A DNA stretch of 48,377 nucleotides from Bacillota bacterium (GTDB lineage Bacteria > Bacillota > Clostridia > Acetivibrionales > DSM-1351), in NCBI GenBank assembly GCA_023398105.1, contig JAEWST010000082.1:1-48377 (forward strand), given 5' to 3'. The first letter of the stretch is position 1. Every line of letters starts with the position of its first letter. Made by a program: the position numbers and the translations under genes. The notes beneath the pieces were generated by a model that saw nothing but the letters and a program-made list of their open reading frames with translations, was not told the origin of the DNA and did no database searches. Below, piece after piece: positions 1 through 8,332 of this stretch.

Positions 1-312
1 CCAATATACACACCACATTGCGATACTAGTGATCACGTAATTGTACTAAATGCAGGAAAAGTTGCTTTAACAGGTAAAAAGCTTGAACAAAAAACTCACA
101 AAACTCACTCTCAGCATCCAGGTGGATTTAAGGAGATCAAGTACAGACATTTATTAGAAAAGTACCCTGAGAGAGCTATTGAATTAGCTGTAAAGGGAAT
201 GCTTCCAAAGAACAGTCTTGGTAGACAAATGTTCAGAAAACTTAAGGTATATGCTGGTTCAGAACATAATAACCAGGCACAAAAACCTGAAGTACTTGAT
301 TTAGATATATAG
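1..312 (+). CDS. rplM: 50S ribosomal protein L13, C-terminal part
   Basis: The window opens inside this gene; 103 codons plus a TAG stop are present. The reading starts PIYTPHCDTSDHVIVLNAGK and contains the L13 hallmarks HPGGFK and GMLPKNSLGRQM. L13 is a primary 23S rRNA-binding protein of the large ribosomal subunit and an early assembly factor. rpsI follows after only 17 bases with its own ribosome binding site, the usual rplM-rpsI operon. About 40 N-terminal residues are missing only because the window starts there; nothing suggests truncation in the genome. Confidence 0.95.
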   Translation, partial: PIYTPHCDTSDHVIVLNAGKVALTGKKLEQKTHKTHSQHPGGFKEIKYRHLLEKYPERAIELAVKGMLPKNSLGRQMFRKLKVYAGSEHNNQAQKPEVLDLDI

Positions 313-329
313 GGGAGGGAGAAAATATA

Positions 330-722
330 ATGGCAAAGGTATATTACTACGGTACAGGACGTAGAAAGAAATCAATAGCAAGAGTAAGACTTGTTCCTGG
401 TGAGGGCAAGGTATTGATAAACGATAGATCATTAGATGATTATTTCGGATTAGAAACAATGAAGGTTATAGTTAAGCAACCATTAACGATTACTGATACA
501 CTTTCAAAGTTTGATGTTATATGCACAGTTGTTGGCGGAGGTTTCACAGGTCAAGCTGGTGCAATTAGACATGGTATCTCAAGAGCACTTTTAAAAGCTG
601 ACGAAGAACTCAGACCAGCTCTTAAAAAGGCAGGCTTCTTAACAAGAGACCCAAGAATGAAGGAAAGAAAGAAATACGGTCTCAAGAAAGCAAGAAAGGC
701 ATCACAGTTCTCAAAGAGATAA
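330..722 (+). CDS. rpsI: 30S ribosomal protein S9
   Basis: The 130-residue product has the normal S9 length. It carries the N-terminal YYGTGRRKKSIARVRL segment, the central GGGFTGQAGAIRHGISRALL segment and the basic C-terminus ending KKARKASQFSKR, the tail that reaches the P-site tRNA in the 30S subunit. GGGAGGG lies 9-15 bases before the ATG. It is the last gene of the rplM-rpsI operon: a strong intrinsic terminator lies about 60 bases downstream, and the next gene belongs to an unrelated accessory block. Confidence 0.97.
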   Translation: MAKVYYYGTGRRKKSIARVRLVPGEGKVLINDRSLDDYFGLETMKVIVKQPLTITDTLSKFDVICTVVGGGFTGQAGAIRHGISRALLKADEELRPALKKAGFLTRDPRMKERKKYGLKKARKASQFSKR

Positions 723-778
723 TATGTGGTCAATATCGAGCAGTATTTGCTCTAAAAATTACAAATTATATTTCTTAC

Positions 779-822
779 AAAAACAACCGTCAGGGGAATC
801 AACTCTTGGCGGTTGTTTTTTG
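779..822 (+). terminator. Intrinsic terminator of rplM-rpsI
   Basis: AACAACCG and CGGTTGTT form a stem (extended by TCA/TGG pairing) around a loop of about 14 bases, followed directly by a run of T. It ends the ribosomal protein operon and insulates it from the defence-like genes downstream. Confidence 0.9.
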
Positions 823-1109
823 TCTAGGAAAGTATATTTTTTTAATGAAAATTTAAGGTGGTTGGTTGTCAGGGAAACAAATATATTGCCGATAGAAAGT
901 ACTACATAAGTATTATATAATACTCATATATCGGCACAGGATATTAGAGAGATTTTTGTGGATAGTGAACAGAGACATTGTAAAAATAACATAGATCTCT
1001 AGATATGTTTTCAAGTGACCATAATAGGTATATTGAAAAACAGAAATACAAGATATGAAAATTCTTATATTATATCCTTATAAAATGATAATGAAGGAAG
1101 TGTTGTACG
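823..1109. other. Intergenic region with a nested dyad upstream of the KAP gene
   Basis: No gene is seen here. At 888-935 an outer pair GCCGATA / TATCGGC encloses a perfect 16-base palindrome, AGTATTATATAATACT (909-924), which itself contains TATAAT. The nested symmetry looks like an operator overlapping a promoter, or a structured 5' leader, for the KAP gene at 1110. No convincing -35 box at a good distance was found, so the promoter reading is weak. Confidence 0.4.
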
Positions 1110-2993
1110 ATGGAACAATTATTATTTAGTATTTTGCAATATATACAGAATGATAAAGCAAATTATGCAGTAATGATTGATGGTAAATGGGGCAGTGGTA
1201 AGACTTATTTTTTAAAAAATAGGTTAATAGAAGAAATTGAAAAGATAGATGTGGGCGATAAAAAATGTAAAGTAATATATATATCTTTATATGGGATTAG
1301 TTCAATTGAAGAAATAAATAAAAAAGTATTCGTTGAGACAATGATTAGTTTAAGCGAAAATGAAACACTAAAGAAACTGGCCAGTAATAAGAAAGTCAGC
1401 AAAGGGTTTTCAATAGCGAAAAAAGTAATAGAACTGGGTTCTGAATATCTTCCTAAGGGATTCGCTGATTTGGTAAAGAGTGTTTTCTCTCTTGATGATT
1501 TAATTGCCAGTTCTGTTAATATAGGTAGCAATATTGTTTTAAGTTTTGACGATTTAGAAAGGACACAATTAGATCTTGGAGAAATATTGGGATATATTAA
1601 TAGTTATGTAGAACAATACAATGTAAAGACAATAATTATTGCTAATCAAACAGAAATTCAACAACAACATGAATATTATGAAAGAATTAAAGAAAAACTG
1701 ATAGGAAAAACATTTTTATATACTCTAAAGTTTGGAGAGATTGCTAATAGTATAATAAAAGAATTCCAGAATGACAAAGAATATTATGAGTTCTTAAATG
1801 CATATTTTGAACAGATTGTTAGTATTTGTCAAATCAGTGAAACAGAAAATATAAGAAGTCTGAAGACTGCTTTAGATGATTTTAATCTAATCTTTAATAA
1901 AGTCAAGAATTATTATAGTGAGATTGATGAGGAATCTTTATTGTTTATGATGAGACTTACTTTAGCACTTACTTTTGAAATTAAGAAAGCAGATTTCAAA
2001 CAAGATGCTCTAGAAAATATAAGAAATTCTAGGTTGCATAGTCTTGTTTCATATATGTCTGGTAACAAAAAGACAGTGGAAACCGATGAAGAAAAATTTG
2101 TGGCCAAATATTTTAAATATGACTTTATATTTAAAAAGATTAACTATGATTTCATAATTAAATTTATATGTAAGGGATTTTTCGATGAGGAGTTAATGAA
2201 GACAGAGTTACATGAACTTATTAAGCCTGATGAAGTTCCTAATTATGCTAAATTATTGTACCAAAGATGGTGGGAGCTAGAAGACAATGAATTTGAAGAA
2301 GCCATAAAAATAGTAATTAATAAAGTTGAAAACGGAGATTTGAAGTTAGAAGACTATTATCAGGCAGGTGGAATTTTACACCAGATAAGGAAGCGGGGAC
2401 TAATTAATATAGAAATTGATAATATAATATTTACTGGATTAGAAAGATTAAGAAGCAAAACTAATACAATAGAGTACACCTTGAAAAATGAACTTGAAGT
2501 AAAAATGAGGGACAAAGGCAATTTTGGTTTAGAACAAGAGGAGTTACAGTCATTAGAAAAGATAAAGAACAAAATTCTAGAAATAAATGATTCAATATAT
2601 GAGATTCAGCGGAATAAAGAAATTGAAAAAGATTTTAATGATTTTTTACATGAGACTGTCAATGGTTATGAATTGTTTAATAAGTATTCACATGAACCAG
2701 TTTTTCATACTATTGATATTGAAGTATTGTTAAATAGTATTAAAGAGATGACAAATAGACAACTCTCTGATTTTGTAAATAATTTGAAAGATAGATATGA
2801 TAATATTAATAACAATAGATTCCTACATGAATTAAATAACCTCAAAAAAATTATGAAGGAACTCATAGTAAATGAAAATATTAGTATTAATAATTTTCAT
2901 TTGGTGAGATTGAAAGATGTTTTAGAAAATGCTATTACTGGTATAGAAAATACTAAATCAGATAAATATGTTCATGATAGTGATAAGAAGTAA
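1110..2993 (+). CDS. KAP-family P-loop NTPase
   Basis: The 627-residue protein has a Walker A motif GKWGSGKT at residues 25-32 and a KAP-type Walker B FDDLER at 146-151 (preceded by hydrophobic NIVLS). Both are diagnostic of the KAP group of STAND-like P-loop NTPases. The remaining ~450 residues are helical, charged and AT-rich in coding, and match no enzymatic motif I recognise. No membrane segment is obvious, whereas many KAP proteins have an insertion with transmembrane helices. KAP proteins include PifA, which excludes phage T7, so a phage-defence role is an inference from family and context. The start is supported by GGAAG about 10 bases upstream. It is followed 135 bases later by a RloA/RloB-like pair with a separate promoter. 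Confidence 0.85.
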   Translation: MEQLLFSILQYIQNDKANYAVMIDGKWGSGKTYFLKNRLIEEIEKIDVGDKKCKVIYISLYGISSIEEINKKVFVETMISLSENETLKKLASNKKVSKGFSIAKKVIELGSEYLPKGFADLVKSVFSLDDLIASSVNIGSNIVLSFDDLERTQLDLGEILGYINSYVEQYNVKTIIIANQTEIQQQHEYYERIKEKLIGKTFLYTLKFGEIANSIIKEFQNDKEYYEFLNAYFEQIVSICQISETENIRSLKTALDDFNLIFNKVKNYYSEIDEESLLFMMRLTLALTFEIKKADFKQDALENIRNSRLHSLVSYMSGNKKTVETDEEKFVAKYFKYDFIFKKINYDFIIKFICKGFFDEELMKTELHELIKPDEVPNYAKLLYQRWWELEDNEFEEAIKIVINKVENGDLKLEDYYQAGGILHQIRKRGLINIEIDNIIFTGLERLRSKTNTIEYTLKNELEVKMRDKGNFGLEQEELQSLEKIKNKILEINDSIYEIQRNKEIEKDFNDFLHETVNGYELFNKYSHEPVFHTIDIEVLLNSIKEMTNRQLSDFVNNLKDRYDNINNNRFLHELNNLKKIMKELIVNENISINNFHLVRLKDVLENAITGIENTKSDKYVHDSDKK

Positions 2994-3048
2994 AGTTAAA
3001 AAATCAATGTAAAAAGCATATAATATTTTATAAATATAAAGAAATATA

Positions 3049-3076
3049 TTGATAAAAAATAAAAAAGTGTTATAAT
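3049..3076 (+). promoter_or_regulatory. Promoter of the RloA/RloB-like pair
   Basis: TTGATA (3049-3054) and TATAAT (3071-3076) are separated by 16 bases, a near-consensus vegetative sigma-A promoter about 50 bases before the ATG at 3129. It implies that the ATPase/TOPRIM pair can be transcribed independently of the KAP gene. Confidence 0.65.
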
Positions 3077-3128
3077 TTATAACATAAATGACTATAATAT
3101 GTGTATAATTACATAGAGGAGTGATAAT

Positions 3129-4451
3129 ATGTTTACACATGTAAGAATTAAAAACTATAAATCTCTTATTAACTTGGATGTTGATCTATCTGCAAAGAAA
3201 AAAGAAGCAAAGCCCCTTATTATTATTTATGGAGAAAATGGAGTAGGAAAGTCTAATTTTGCAACAGTATTTTATACCTTATGTGAGTCTTTGAGAACTA
3301 TGTCCATTAAAGATAGATTACAAAAATTGATAGACGGAGATGAAACAAAAGATTTGGTATCTGAAGAAAATTTAAAAAAGTTTATCACTAGAAATTTAAA
3401 GGATACTGAGTCAATTATTAAAAGTTGTAAGACAATTAACTCAACTGAAAATATGGTTCTTGAATTTGAATTTGTGATTAAAAATAAAATTGGAAGATAT
3501 TTGATTGAGTATGACAATAGTAAAATTATTCATGAAAAATTAGAATATGTATTAAATAAAAATAAGACATTGTTTTTTGAAATTATTGAGAATAAAATCA
3601 ATGTTAATCAAAAAATATTTGAGGATAGTATATATTATAAAGAATTTATTGACTTGTTAGAAAAATACAATGGCAAGCATAGTTTTTTATCAATACTTGT
3701 ATTTGAAATTGGAGATAAGGCTGAGGGATATGTTAATCAAAGAATCAATGCGCGTCTTTACGAAGTTTTGGCTGCGTTTATGACGATGTCAATTCGTGTA
3801 AAATCAGGATATGGATCAGAAAGAGGAAATATGGGAGTTAGCCATAAAATATTAAGTGATCTTGGCAAGGGAATGATTTCTATAGAAGATGAACGAGAAT
3901 TGAATAGTGCGGAAAGAATGGTAAATGAATTTTTTACTTTGGCATATTCTGATATTAAAGAAGCCTATTACAAAAGAGAAACAATTGATGAAAATATAAA
4001 ATATAGTTTGTTTTTTAAAAAATTGATATATGGAAAAGTAGTTGATGTTGACTTTGAATTAGAATCCACAGGAACACAATATCTATTGCAAATAATACCA
4101 TTTTTATTAATGAGCGTTGAAGGGCAAACAGTTATTATTGATGAATTAGATACAGGTATCCATGACTTGCTTATTAATAATATTTTATGTAATATTACTG
4201 ATTCAATTAAAGGACAATTAATTATTACAACACACAATACTATGCTTTTAGAATCAGATATTAACACGGAATGTATCTATACATTTGTTGTAGATAAAGA
4301 TGCAAATAAGGAATTAGTACCAATTGTAAACTTTGAAGACAGAACTCATCCAAATTTGAACTACCGTAACAGATATTTAAAAGGTATGTATGGAGGAGTT
4401 CCAATTGCTAGAGATCTTGATTTTGATGAACTATTAGAAATGATGGAATAG
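3129..4451 (+). CDS. RloA/AbiLi-like AAA (SMC/ABC-type) ATPase
   Basis: The 440-residue ATPase belongs to the AAA_15/AAA_21 (OLD-like, SMC/ABC-related) group. Walker A GENGVGKS lies at residues 35-42, just after the typical N-terminal VRIKNYKSL beta-hairpin. A signature-like LESTGTQ is at 311-317, Walker B VIIDELDTGIH at 335-345, and an H-loop TTHN at 367-370. The region between Walker A and signature is a long helical insertion. The next gene starts 10 bases downstream and encodes a TOPRIM/RloB protein, the arrangement of RloA-RloB and lactococcal AbiL (AbiLi-AbiLii). The likely role is a sensor ATPase controlling the partner nuclease in anti-phage abortive infection; that role is inferred. 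PARIS (AriA) is a less likely alternative because the partner is short and RloB-like. Confidence 0.8.
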   Translation: MFTHVRIKNYKSLINLDVDLSAKKKEAKPLIIIYGENGVGKSNFATVFYTLCESLRTMSIKDRLQKLIDGDETKDLVSEENLKKFITRNLKDTESIIKSCKTINSTENMVLEFEFVIKNKIGRYLIEYDNSKIIHEKLEYVLNKNKTLFFEIIENKINVNQKIFEDSIYYKEFIDLLEKYNGKHSFLSILVFEIGDKAEGYVNQRINARLYEVLAAFMTMSIRVKSGYGSERGNMGVSHKILSDLGKGMISIEDERELNSAERMVNEFFTLAYSDIKEAYYKRETIDENIKYSLFFKKLIYGKVVDVDFELESTGTQYLLQIIPFLLMSVEGQTVIIDELDTGIHDLLINNILCNITDSIKGQLIITTHNTMLLESDINTECIYTFVVDKDANKELVPIVNFEDRTHPNLNYRNRYLKGMYGGVPIARDLDFDELLEMME

Positions 4452-4461
4452 GGGGGGACGA

Positions 4462-5073
4462 ATGGTGAAACGTGAACCCTGCTATCTAAAAGCAATTGTT
4501 ATTGTACATGGAAAGTCTGAAAAACAGATATGTGACTTTATAAAGTCTAATTTGAGATTAAAAATGGAAGTAATAAGTGATAAAAAAGGCGAAAAATCAA
4601 TACAAATTACAAGTTTAATGGATATTTTAAACGATTCAAGATTTAGATCTTTTGATAACTTTGTTAAATATTTTGATGATGTCGAGATTGTGCTTGAAAA
4701 AAAGAAAAGAAGATTGTCTCCGGATTTTAAGATTTTTACAATAATGGATACAGATGATTGTAAACCTAAAGAGAAAGAAGAGCAAATAAAACAAGAATAT
4801 ATAAATAAGACAATGTTTAAAAATCATTGGGCATATGACTATATAGTACCTATATATAATAATCCTCAATTGGAAAATGTATTGGTAAAAGCTAAAATTC
4901 CTTTTGAAAAGAAAGGGGATGATCGTAAAAAAGAATATATCAGAATTTTCCCAACTAGTAGCAAATATACCATATGTGAAGAAGCAGAATTAAAAAGATT
5001 TTGTGAAAAACTAATATTAGTTAAAGATACTAATATGGATGAATTTATAGAATTTTGCTTATCGAAAGCATAA
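4462..5073 (+). CDS. RloB/AbiLii-like TOPRIM protein
   Basis: The 203-residue protein begins a TOPRIM-like fold: VIVHGKSE (residues 13-20, acidic E20), then a DxD motif in IFTIMDTDDC (residues 91-100; D96, D98). NNPQLEN (133-139, E138) sits where RloB proteins carry NPxFExW. These acidic residues would bind Mg2+ in a nuclease site; RloB proteins are predicted nucleases. The gene is translationally close to the ATPase (10-base gap, GGGGGGG ribosome binding site), so the two probably act as a complex. It has a lysine-rich middle and the same AT-rich coding as its partner. Family assignment is by motif order and context and should be tested by profile search. Confidence 0.72.
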   Translation: MVKREPCYLKAIVIVHGKSEKQICDFIKSNLRLKMEVISDKKGEKSIQITSLMDILNDSRFRSFDNFVKYFDDVEIVLEKKKRRLSPDFKIFTIMDTDDCKPKEKEEQIKQEYINKTMFKNHWAYDYIVPIYNNPQLENVLVKAKIPFEKKGDDRKKEYIRIFPTSSKYTICEEAELKRFCEKLILVKDTNMDEFIEFCLSKA

Positions 5074-5184
5074 AGCAGGAAGATGAGGTTTGAAGATATA
5101 ATTATTATAGTATATATTAATGTACATAGAGGTTTTAAAGAACGATTGTTCAATGTATAAAATAATAGGAGGCAACAAAAAGCA

Positions 5185-5652
5185 ATGAGTCACACACTAA
5201 CAGAAGAAAATATTCAGAAATTAAGAGATGAATTAGATTATAGGATAACTGTAAAAAGGAATGAGATAGCGAGAGAAAAGTTAATAGCTGCCGAGCATGG
5301 CGATAGATCAGAAAATGCGGAATACAAAGAAGCCTGTGAAAGATTTAATGCAAATGATGATAGAATTCAGCAACTAATGACTATTATCTCAACAGCAACT
5401 GTAATAGATGATAAAAATACAGATAAGACCAAGCTTGGAATAAATACTAAGGCTAGAATAAAGTTTATTGAAGATAATGACGAAGACATTATAACCTTGG
5501 TAACAACGATGGACGCTGATGTTAAGAAAATGCACATAAGTATAGAGGCTGATTTGGGGAAGGCATTATTTGGTAAAAAGACTGGAGATGTAGTTGAAGT
5601 TAATGCTCAAAGCGGTAAATATACTGTTGAAGTATTAGAAATTTTACAATAA
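5185..5652 (+). CDS. greA: Gre-family transcription elongation factor
   Basis: The 155-residue product has the N-terminal coiled coil and the tip loop GDRSENAEY (residues 39-47), with the acidic D40 and E43/E46 that reach the RNA polymerase active site and stimulate cleavage of backtracked RNA. It has the usual C-terminal domain FGKKTGDVVEVNAQSGKY. Canonical GreA has GDLSENAEY, so Leu is replaced by Arg here. AGGAGG lies 13 bases before the ATG. It lies immediately beyond the defence-like genes and is not in its more common neighbourhood with lysS or dusB, so it may be a second Gre paralogue rather than the housekeeping copy. Confidence 0.88.
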   Translation: MSHTLTEENIQKLRDELDYRITVKRNEIAREKLIAAEHGDRSENAEYKEACERFNANDDRIQQLMTIISTATVIDDKNTDKTKLGINTKARIKFIEDNDEDIITLVTTMDADVKKMHISIEADLGKALFGKKTGDVVEVNAQSGKYTVEVLEILQ

Positions 5653-6152
5653 TACTTTAACTTGGAAGCTAGGTGTTCGTTGGGACAGCAAGCGAACGAA
5701 GAAAATCTGCAAGCAATAAATAAATGTTTGAAGTAGATAAAAATTTTGTGAAGCAAGTTATCACAATTATACTAAGCTAAAAAGCTTACCAATCTTTCGC
5801 TATGGCATTGATGCTTAATACGTAGGTGAAACAGCTTAAGAACAAGTTAGAGCTATACAAGTTTGTTTTAAGCTAACCTCCATTTCGCAAGTACCGCCAA
5901 GCGACACAAATAGTAATTAAGAAGTGTAGTCATTGCTTGATTTGCTCAAAATACGAAGAGAGCCATGAATGCACGAAATGTAAACTTCGCATTTTTCAAG
6001 CATATTAAAGAAACATGGGTTTTATGGTACAATTGTATTAAACATATGAATATGGTTATAAATATGGAGTAGTTCTTCGACTTAGAGGTTTTTCCAAAGG
6101 CTGCTTAATCACTTTTTGTACCTTTAGCACAACGAAAGGAATGTTAGTTGAA
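5653..6152. other. Scarred intergenic region with a cysteine-rich ORF relic
   Basis: No intact gene is present. An open stretch at 5877-6008 on the plus strand has no start codon. It encodes a fragment with cysteines spaced KCSHCLIC ... HECTKCK, a zinc-ribbon-like pattern, then a stop. Flanking reading frames are broken by stops, so this looks like the tail of a decayed gene, possibly a transposase. The family is not recognised. The rest of the region shows no clear RNA or repeat. Confidence 0.35.
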
Positions 6153-6881
6153 ATGAGAAAAGTTAAACTATTGTGTTTACCATATGCTGGTGGTTCGGCA
6201 GCAATATATTATAAATGGAAAAAATATTTAGATAGCAATATAGAGGTAGTTCCAGTAGAATTAGCTGGCAGGGGTCGGCGTATAAGTGAAAGCTTTTATG
6301 ACAGTATGCTTAATGCCGTTGATGATATATATAATATTATTAAACCAATAATTAGAGACTGTGAATATGCCTTCTATGGTCATAGTATGGGAACTATAAT
6401 AGCCTTTGAGTTATGTCGTAAAATTATGGGTGAAAGTGAGAGACAGCCCTTACATTTATTTGTTTCAGGTAGATATCCTCCCAGCATTAGCAGAGCAGAG
6501 AAATATTTAAGTAGATTACCTGATAATATGTTTTTGGAGGAAGTTTTCAAGCTAGGGGGAACAAGTACTGAACTTGTTGATAACAAAGAACTCTGCGACT
6601 TATTTGTTCCGATACTAAAAGCTGATTATAGAATTATTGAAGAATATAAATACATAAATAGTGATAAGAAATTTAATTATGGAATTACTGTCTTTAATGG
6701 GAAGGCTGATTTGGAGGTTTCTTATAGTGAAGTAAAGGAGTGGAGACAACACACCTTATTGGAAAATCCAATATATGAATTCGAGGGAAACCACTTTTTT
6801 ATAAATGATAAAACTCCAGAAATCACAGAGATTATTAACAACACAATAAACTGTATAATATCAGAAAGTATTTGCTATTAA
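6153..6881 (+). CDS. Type II thioesterase (GrsT/SrfAD-like)
   Basis: This alpha/beta-hydrolase thioesterase hydrolyses misprimed or stalled acyl groups from carrier proteins of nonribosomal peptide or polyketide synthases. Visible hallmarks are LLCLPYAGGSA near the N-terminus, LAGRGRR, the nucleophile elbow GHSMG, an acid region with NGKADLEV, and the catalytic histidine in EGNHFF. An ATG at 6141 is possible, but GAAAGGA abuts it directly; the ATG at 6153 has workable spacing and gives 242 residues, the normal family length. No synthetase gene is in the window. A carrier-protein-activating transferase lies about 450 bases away on the opposite strand, so the two may be leftovers of a peptide or polyketide cluster, or serve one in trans. 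Confidence 0.88.
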   Translation: MRKVKLLCLPYAGGSAAIYYKWKKYLDSNIEVVPVELAGRGRRISESFYDSMLNAVDDIYNIIKPIIRDCEYAFYGHSMGTIIAFELCRKIMGESERQPLHLFVSGRYPPSISRAEKYLSRLPDNMFLEEVFKLGGTSTELVDNKELCDLFVPILKADYRIIEEYKYINSDKKFNYGITVFNGKADLEVSYSEVKEWRQHTLLENPIYEFEGNHFFINDKTPEITEIINNTINCIISESICY

Positions 6882-6955
6882 CTGGTTTTATCAAACTTAT
6901 CTAATTTAGAAAGCAATTTACTAAAATCAATTATAGTTTAAAACCTTCGTCTGAT

Positions 6956-7018
6956 ATAACGAGGCGAGAAAATGTTCCCCACTTCTATAAGTGGCGGGTA
7001 CCGCTTTGGTTTTCAGGC
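6956..7018 (+). repeat. Structured repeat family, copy A (5' half only)
   Basis: The segment begins ATAACGAGGCGAGAAAATG and carries the CCACTT-CTAT-AAGTGG hairpin followed by CGGGTACCGCTTTGGTTTTCAGGC. It matches the first ~62 bases of the elements at 34818 and 37362 and then diverges. The second half, with the GAAATTTTTC hairpin, is missing, so this is a truncated copy. Confidence 0.8.
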
Positions 7019-7047
7019 AATAAAAGCCACAAGTTGGTCTCTGATAG

Positions 7048-7203
7048 TGTTGGTGGAGGTATCAACTAGTTTTTCCAGCAGATAGAAATAACTTTGGTGA
7101 GATTGTACAGGATTTTACAAACAAATACGTAATACAAAAAGGTGTATTTACATATAAACCTCAGTATTACTGTAAGCTTAAACAGTTGCTGAAAGCTGAA
7201 TAA
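7048..7203 (+). pseudogene. Startless ORF fragment, unidentified
   Basis: An open frame of 51 codons follows repeat copy A and ends in TAA, with no usable start codon and an in-frame stop just upstream. It would encode a basic C-terminal tail including VFPADRNNFGEIV and ending KLKQLLKAE. It probably survives from a gene broken by the repeat insertion or by a deletion. The family is not recognised. Confidence 0.3.
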
Positions 7204-7324
7204 TATTCATCAAAATTTATCTAACTTTTAATAGTGAAATGTTAAAATATTAATAAAATTTAACGTTTAAGTTAAATGCTACATATTAATGAACATATGT
7301 TACACCATAGCTTTTTACACTTGT

Positions 7325-8014
7325 TTAGAGTGTTTTGCAAACCTCGTGAAATAACTCTTCTACATCAAATATAATTTTTCTGCAAGAATCAATATTTTTA
7401 GCACAAACGGCATAAAAACTGTTTTCGTCAAGAGCTGAATGGAATAGGGAGTAGTCAACAAGAGTTTCACTTGAGTCTATAATGCTACTATTTTCAACAC
7501 TTACAGTAAAAGAATCTAGAGGAATTGAGAGCCCTTTTCCTACTGCTTTTATATAGCTTTCCTTTAATGTCCACAGCTTATAAAAGTATGCTTGCTTTTG
7601 TTCATCAGGTTGCTTTTGGAGTTCCTTATATTCATCTTTTGAAAAGAATCGTTTAGCTATGTCAAATTCTGTGTGTTTAATTACCTCCACGTCAATACCT
7701 ACGGGATAATCGCTTACTGCACAAACTACCCATTTTCCAGAATGAGAGATGTTGAAATGAATATCATTCTGACCTAGCAGAAATGGTTTTCCATACTCAT
7801 TTTTATCAAAAGTAAGGTCGGAATTTTTAATATTCAGGTTTTTACATATTGCATATCTTGATAAAATATTGCCGATAAGTGCTCTTTGTGAATCTTCAAA
7901 ATGATAGAATCTATGTATTTGGGCTTTCTTATCCTCAGACACATAATTGAGTAGAATATCAAAAGCTACTTTTTCTAGATTGTTTCCAATATTAACCATA
8001 TATATTTCAAGCAA
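7325..8014 (-). CDS. 4'-phosphopantetheinyl transferase (Sfp type)
   Basis: This enzyme transfers the phosphopantetheine arm of CoA to a serine of carrier proteins of peptide, polyketide or fatty-acid synthases. The family signatures are present: VGIDVE (Mg2+-binding Asp/Glu) and LWTLKESYIKAVGKGL (WxxKESxxKAxGxGL). HFNISHSGKWVVCAV matches the CoA-contacting segment. The start is chosen as TTG at 8014, seven bases after GGGAGGA, giving 229 residues; an ATG at 7999 is the alternative, and the upstream TTG at 8029 overlaps the ribosome binding site. It converges on the type II thioesterase, consistent with natural-product biosynthesis. It may also be the general Sfp enzyme of the cell. Confidence 0.9.
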   Translation of the reverse strand: MLEIYMVNIGNNLEKVAFDILLNYVSEDKKAQIHRFYHFEDSQRALIGNILSRYAICKNLNIKNSDLTFDKNEYGKPFLLGQNDIHFNISHSGKWVVCAVSDYPVGIDVEVIKHTEFDIAKRFFSKDEYKELQKQPDEQKQAYFYKLWTLKESYIKAVGKGLSIPLDSFTVSVENSSIIDSSETLVDYSLFHSALDENSFYAVCAKNIDSCRKIIFDVEELFHEVCKTL

Positions 8015-8227
8015 AGTAAGTCCTCCCAAACATTTTTAATCTATTGTACTTTGATAATTGAATAGTTAGTTGCTTAGACTTATTAAATATAGAATAAATT
8101 GGTTAAAAGTGCAATGCTTTATTAAAATATGTGTACCTACAATTTTTTACTCGGAAAGTAGTATAGAAGATATACATTAATGGGAGAAATATTTAATGCA
8201 GTATTATTTGGACTAAAACGAAAAAAG

Positions 8228-8290
8228 AATATTATATTATGCATTTCTTTATCAAATTACTTGACAATTGATAAGGAAATACATAATATT
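8228..8290 (+). promoter_or_regulatory. Fic-gene promoter embedded in a large inverted repeat
   Basis: An imperfect dyad of about 63 bases pairs AATATTAT..ATGCATTTC.TTATCAA with AATTGATAAGGAAATACAT..AATATT. TTGACA (8261-8266) lies at the centre of the dyad and TAATAT (8284-8289) in its right arm, spaced 17 bases, placing a promoter inside the symmetric region about 45 bases before the Fic start. A dimeric repressor, or Fic itself, could bind here. In RNA the arms would not both be transcribed, which favours a DNA operator. Confidence 0.5.
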
Positions 8291-8332
8291 AAATACATAT
8301 ATAATTATTAAAGATAAATTGAGGTGTAAAAT

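Noticed and set aside
724..909. Short ORF after rpsI
   Set aside because: It reads through the rpsI terminator hairpin and has no ribosome binding site.
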